This document shows positions 3,937-6,681 of a DNA stretch of 6,681 bases, piece by piece. The position numbers and the translations under genes were made by a program. Source of the stretch: an uncultured Spirochaetaceae bacterium (GTDB taxonomy: Bacteria; Spirochaetota; Spirochaetia; Treponematales; UBA12059); assembly GCA_938004315.1 (NCBI GenBank), contig CALKWG010000161.1, forward strand, positions 1 to 6,681, in the 5' to 3' direction. The notes below the pieces were generated by a model. It was given only the letters and a program-made list of their open reading frames with translations, was not told the origin of the DNA and ran no database searches. How positions within the stretch are numbered: position 1 is the stretch's first letter; each line of letters opens with the position of its first letter.

Positions 3937-5403
3937 ATGCCGTATAAAAAATTCATAGCGCTCGTCATAGCAGGCGCGCTCTGTCTCGGCGCCGCTGTAT
4001 TCGCGGACGCCCAAGCCCGGACCGTAGGGCCGTTCCCCGCCCTGGACGAGGCGATCGCCGCCCAGATGCGCAAGCACGCGCTCCCGGGCCTATCGCTGGT
4101 CATCATCGATCGGGACGGCGTACGCTACCTTCAAAGCTATGGGTCGGCGGGGAACGGGCGCCCCATGACGCCGAGCACGCGCATGTTCATAGGCTCTCAG
4201 AGTAAATCCTTCACCGCCCTGGCCATTGCCCAGCTGGCGGAGGCGGGCAAGCTAGACCTCGACGCGCCGGTCCGCCGTTACATCCCCTGGTTCGCCGTCG
4301 CCGACGAGGCGGCCTCGCAGGCCATTACGACGCGACACCTGATGTATCATATAAGCGGCCTATCCGACGCGGGCTTCCCGCTTATCCTCCCTCGAAGCGC
4401 AACGCTCGAACAAGCCGTTCGCTCCCTACGCATGGCCAGGCTAAGCGCGCCTGTCGGGGAGCGTCACCAGTACTTTAACCTGGGCTATACCGTCCTTAGC
4501 TACCTCGTCGAGCTCGTGAGCGGCCAATCCTACGCCGAGTACCTACGCGATCATATCTTCACGCCCTTAGGTATGCTCGACACCACGGCCGAGCCGGAGG
4601 AGGCCCATGGCCTGGCCCAAGGTTATTCGCGCTTGTTCGGCTTCAACAGGCCCCTGCGGCAGAAGGTCCCCGCCTACGCCGTCGGCGCCGGCTATATCGT
4701 CTCCACGCTCGAGGACATGGCCCGCTACGCCCGCGCTATGCTCAACGGCGCCGAGGGGCTCGTCTCGCCTGAGACGGCGCATATGATCTTCACGCCCGGC
4801 CCGGGTCACTATGGCTTTGGTTGGTTCATATACGACGGCGGCGCGACCGTGCTGCATGGCGGCGCCAACGAGACCTTCAGGACGGACGTGAATCTCTACC
4901 CGCGGGAAGGCCGCGCCTTCGTCATGCTCGTGAACCAAGGGCATCAGTTCGACCACTTTATCTCAGCGGGCCAGCTGAGCAAGACCGTCGAGGCGTTCGC
5001 CCGGGGCAGGACCCCGCCCCCGCTAGGCCAAGGCTGGTCGACCCGCGTCATGGGCCATGTCCTAGGCGCGCTGGCGCTCGCCTTGGCCGCCTTCCAAGCC
5101 CGTGGGCTCTCTAGGCTACGGAGCTGGCGACGCCGAGCGGCGGCCATGAGCCGCGCCAAACGCGCCCTGGACATAGCCCTCTCGTTCGCGATCCCGACGG
5201 CCATAACGGCCTTCGTCCTCGTTCAGGTCAAGGGCTTCTACGGCTACCGCTTCAATCTCTGGCCTACCCTGGCCATGCTACCCTCCGTGCTGCCCGACGT
5301 CTTCATCATCATGCTGCTCGGCACGGTCCCCGATTACGTCCAGGGCGTCGCCAAGCTGATCATGGCGAAACGCTCGCCGACCTCCCTCGATCCGAGGGCT
5401 TAA
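3937..5403 (+). CDS. Serine hydrolase, class C beta-lactamase/penicillin-binding fold, with C-terminal membrane module
   Basis: A 488-aa exported enzyme. An N-terminal signal peptide (MPYKK, a hydrophobic core, then ADAQA at about 23-27) leads into a Beta-lactamase domain (PF00144 type, about 32-355). The catalytic S-x-x-K is SQSK (nucleophile S87, base K90), the second motif is YFN (Y179, N181), and the third, in place of KTG, is HGG (308-310). These are the expected residues of the EstB/PBP4*/AmpC superfamily, whose members are esterases, D-amino peptidases and peptidoglycan-active enzymes. Residues about 372-387, 411-430 and 442-465 look like three membrane segments, so the catalytic domain is probably tethered on the outer face of the membrane. 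The substrate cannot be told; a true beta-lactamase is unlikely with this architecture. GAGGA (3926-3930), six bases before the ATG, supports the start. Its TAA overlaps the stop codon of the convergent transporter gene. Confidence 0.9.
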   Translation: MPYKKFIALVIAGALCLGAAVFADAQARTVGPFPALDEAIAAQMRKHALPGLSLVIIDRDGVRYLQSYGSAGNGRPMTPSTRMFIGSQSKSFTALAIAQLAEAGKLDLDAPVRRYIPWFAVADEAASQAITTRHLMYHISGLSDAGFPLILPRSATLEQAVRSLRMARLSAPVGERHQYFNLGYTVLSYLVELVSGQSYAEYLRDHIFTPLGMLDTTAEPEEAHGLAQGYSRLFGFNRPLRQKVPAYAVGAGYIVSTLEDMARYARAMLNGAEGLVSPETAHMIFTPGPGHYGFGWFIYDGGATVLHGGANETFRTDVNLYPREGRAFVMLVNQGHQFDHFISAGQLSKTVEAFARGRTPPPLGQGWSTRVMGHVLGALALALAAFQARGLSRLRSWRRRAAAMSRAKRALDIALSFAIPTAITAFVLVQVKGFYGYRFNLWPTLAMLPSVLPDVFIIMLLGTVPDYVQGVAKLIMAKRSPTSLDPRA

Positions 5404-6637
5404 AGGGACAGCCTATCGCCCTCGGGCAGCTCTTCGCCGGCCAGCTCTAGGACGGCCTGAGCCACGTGGTACACGTGGCGGTTCACGCGGTGCAGGTGGT
5501 TCAAGAGGTCCATATGGATCTCGGTCGTCTCGATGGACGGCTGCACGCCGGCGTTCAGGCGCATGAAATGCTTGCGCCTGAGCTCCTTCTGCAGCTCCCA
5601 GGAGGCCTCGGCGTCGGCCAGCACGGCGCGCGCCGCCGCGGCGTCCTCCTCGTCGAAGGCCTTCATCACCGCCTTGAAGTTCGCCGTCACCACGGCGGCC
5701 AGCTCCTGGATGTCCGCGAGCCCTTCCTCGGAAAGCTTTAAGTTATTTCCTATCAGCTTTTTCGCACGGTCGCGTATATTGCCGTCGATCACGTCCGCCA
5801 GGTTCTCAAGCTCGCTCGATACGAAGAGGTAGGCCACCTGGCGCCTGCCGTCCGAAGCCGAGAGCGGGTTCCTAGCCACTTTGGTCAGGTAGCGCACGAT
5901 CTCCGTGCGCAGCGTATCGATCTGCTTGTCCTCTCCCCGTATCGCCTTGCCGTCCCCGGGCTTCCAGGTAGAGAACATCCGGATGCCGCCGTCGAGCATG
6001 TGCTCGATGATGGGCTGCATGCGGAGTATTTCCTTCTTCACCTGGAACAACGCCACCGATGGCTCGGAGAGCATGGCCTCGCTCAGGTAAGCCGGCCCGA
6101 AGCTCTCCTTGGGCGGCTCGGGAGGCATGACCCGGTCGAAGGCCTTTACGATCAGGGGCAGGAGCGGGATCACGAGGATATGGTTCAAGACGGGCATGAG
6201 CGTGTGCGCCATGGCTATCTCGCGAGGCAGGTTCACCTGACCGCCGGAGAAGAAAGCCGAGATCTCCCTGGCCATGAAGAGGTACAGTCTATCGCCGCCG
6301 AAGGGGACCATAAGGAGCGCGTACGCCACGGCCACGCCCATGGTTTGGAAGACGACGTGTATATAGGCGCAGCGCTTGGCCTCGCGGTTGAGGCTCATGC
6401 TCCCGATGATGGCGGTGACGCAGGTGCCGATGGAGGCGCCCAGGTTGATCGGCACCGCCTGGGCCAGGTTGATCGTCCCCGAGATGGCCATGGCTATCAC
6501 CAGGCCCGTGGTCGCGCCGGACGACTGCACCACCATGGTGAAGACGAGGCCGACCAGGATGCCTAAGAGCGGCATCTCCACCGAGGCCATGAGGTTAAGG
6601 AAGGCGGCCGAGCTACGCAGGGGCTCCATGGAGCGGG
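5400..6637 (-). CDS. Na+/phosphate symporter with C-terminal PhoU-like domain (N-terminus missing)
   Basis: A leftward frame enters from the right edge and gives about 412 residues of an inner-membrane Na/Pi-cotransporter (NptA/SLC34-like). The visible transport part is the second of the family's two inverted repeats. It has VVQSSGATTG, the signature usually written QSSSA with one S replaced by G, and then INLGASIGTCVTAIIG, NREAKR and several membrane helices. From about 200 residues in, a helical PhoU-like tail (ELENLADVIDGNIRDRAKK and neighbours) follows; this regulates uptake in relatives. Full-length members run about 530-560 aa, so roughly 120-150 residues with the first repeat are missing. 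The frame formally extends to an ATG at 6671, but everything from 6638 is adapter: MTGVQTCALPIS is the well-known translated adapter peptide. No true start, promoter or upstream neighbour can be seen. It converges on the serine hydrolase gene. Confidence 0.92.
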
Positions 6638-6681
6638 AGATCGGAAGAGCACACGTCTGAACTCCAGTCACCGAATACGAT
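6638..6681. other. Illumina TruSeq adapter with i7 index (artefact)
   Basis: The sequence starts AGATCGGAAGAGCACACG, is the standard TruSeq read-through adapter, and ends with index CGAATACG (6672-6679). It is the exact reverse complement of 3-46 at the other end. It falsely supplies a start codon and 12 residues to the transporter frame. Confidence 0.98.

Noticed and set aside
3937..5403. Antibiotic-resistance beta-lactamase
   Set aside because: The class C-like catalytic motifs are shared by many esterases and peptidases. The HGG third motif and C-terminal membrane module do not fit AmpC.
1..6681. 44-bp perfect terminal inverted repeat, as in a linear plasmid, phage or transposon
   Set aside because: The repeats are exactly Illumina TruSeq adapter plus the same i7 index; they are a library artefact.

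Overview
This is a 6.7 kb linear fragment of bacterial DNA. Both ends carry untrimmed Illumina TruSeq adapter (1-46 and 6638-6681, same i7 index in opposite orientations), so only 47-6637 is biological. The genes at both edges are cut there, and the 44-bp terminal inverted repeat is an artefact. There are no RNA genes, insertion sequences or CRISPR arrays. From about 1941 rightward the DNA is GC-rich (by eye near two thirds GC), with unusually free use of ATA and CTA codons for such DNA. That fits an uncultured, metagenome-derived bacterium, but I cannot name the phylum.

Left part (47 to about 1940), clearly more AT-rich. A leftward gene (318-1838) encodes an RtcR-type sigma-54 activator: a divergent CARF-like sensor domain, an AAA+ domain with intact GAFTGA, and a Fis-type helix-turn-helix. 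Just past its stop codon lie three copies of an ATCCGA half-site (301-338), then a near-consensus -24/-12 sigma-54 promoter (194-209), a strong ribosome binding site, and the first 40 codons of an unrecognised gene that runs off the left end. Regulator, candidate upstream activating sequence, promoter and target line up at the expected spacings. I read this as a self-contained inducible stress or defence module whose effector is mostly missing. It is the most interesting part of the window.

Middle part (1941-3936), GC-rich. A leftward gene encodes an unusual two-domain enzyme: an N-terminal cysteine-based protein phosphatase (HC-X5-R) fused to an ADP-ribosylglycohydrolase. To its right a 406-bp intergenic region is full of signals. 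It holds a rightward promoter, a 16-codon leader-like ORF with a perfect Shine-Dalgarno, an intrinsic terminator, GC-rich inverted repeats, and a second rightward promoter with a palindromic operator candidate inside it.

Right part (3937-6637). The second promoter serves a secreted or membrane-anchored serine hydrolase of the class C beta-lactamase/penicillin-binding fold, with a C-terminal membrane module. It converges on, and overlaps by the palindrome TTAA, a leftward Na+/phosphate symporter with a PhoU-like tail. That gene's N-terminal part is lost beyond the right end. A database translation starting MTGVQTCALPIS would be adapter, not protein.

The sharp composition change at about 1940 is either the edge of a horizontally acquired module or an assembly chimera. 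The sequence alone does not decide.
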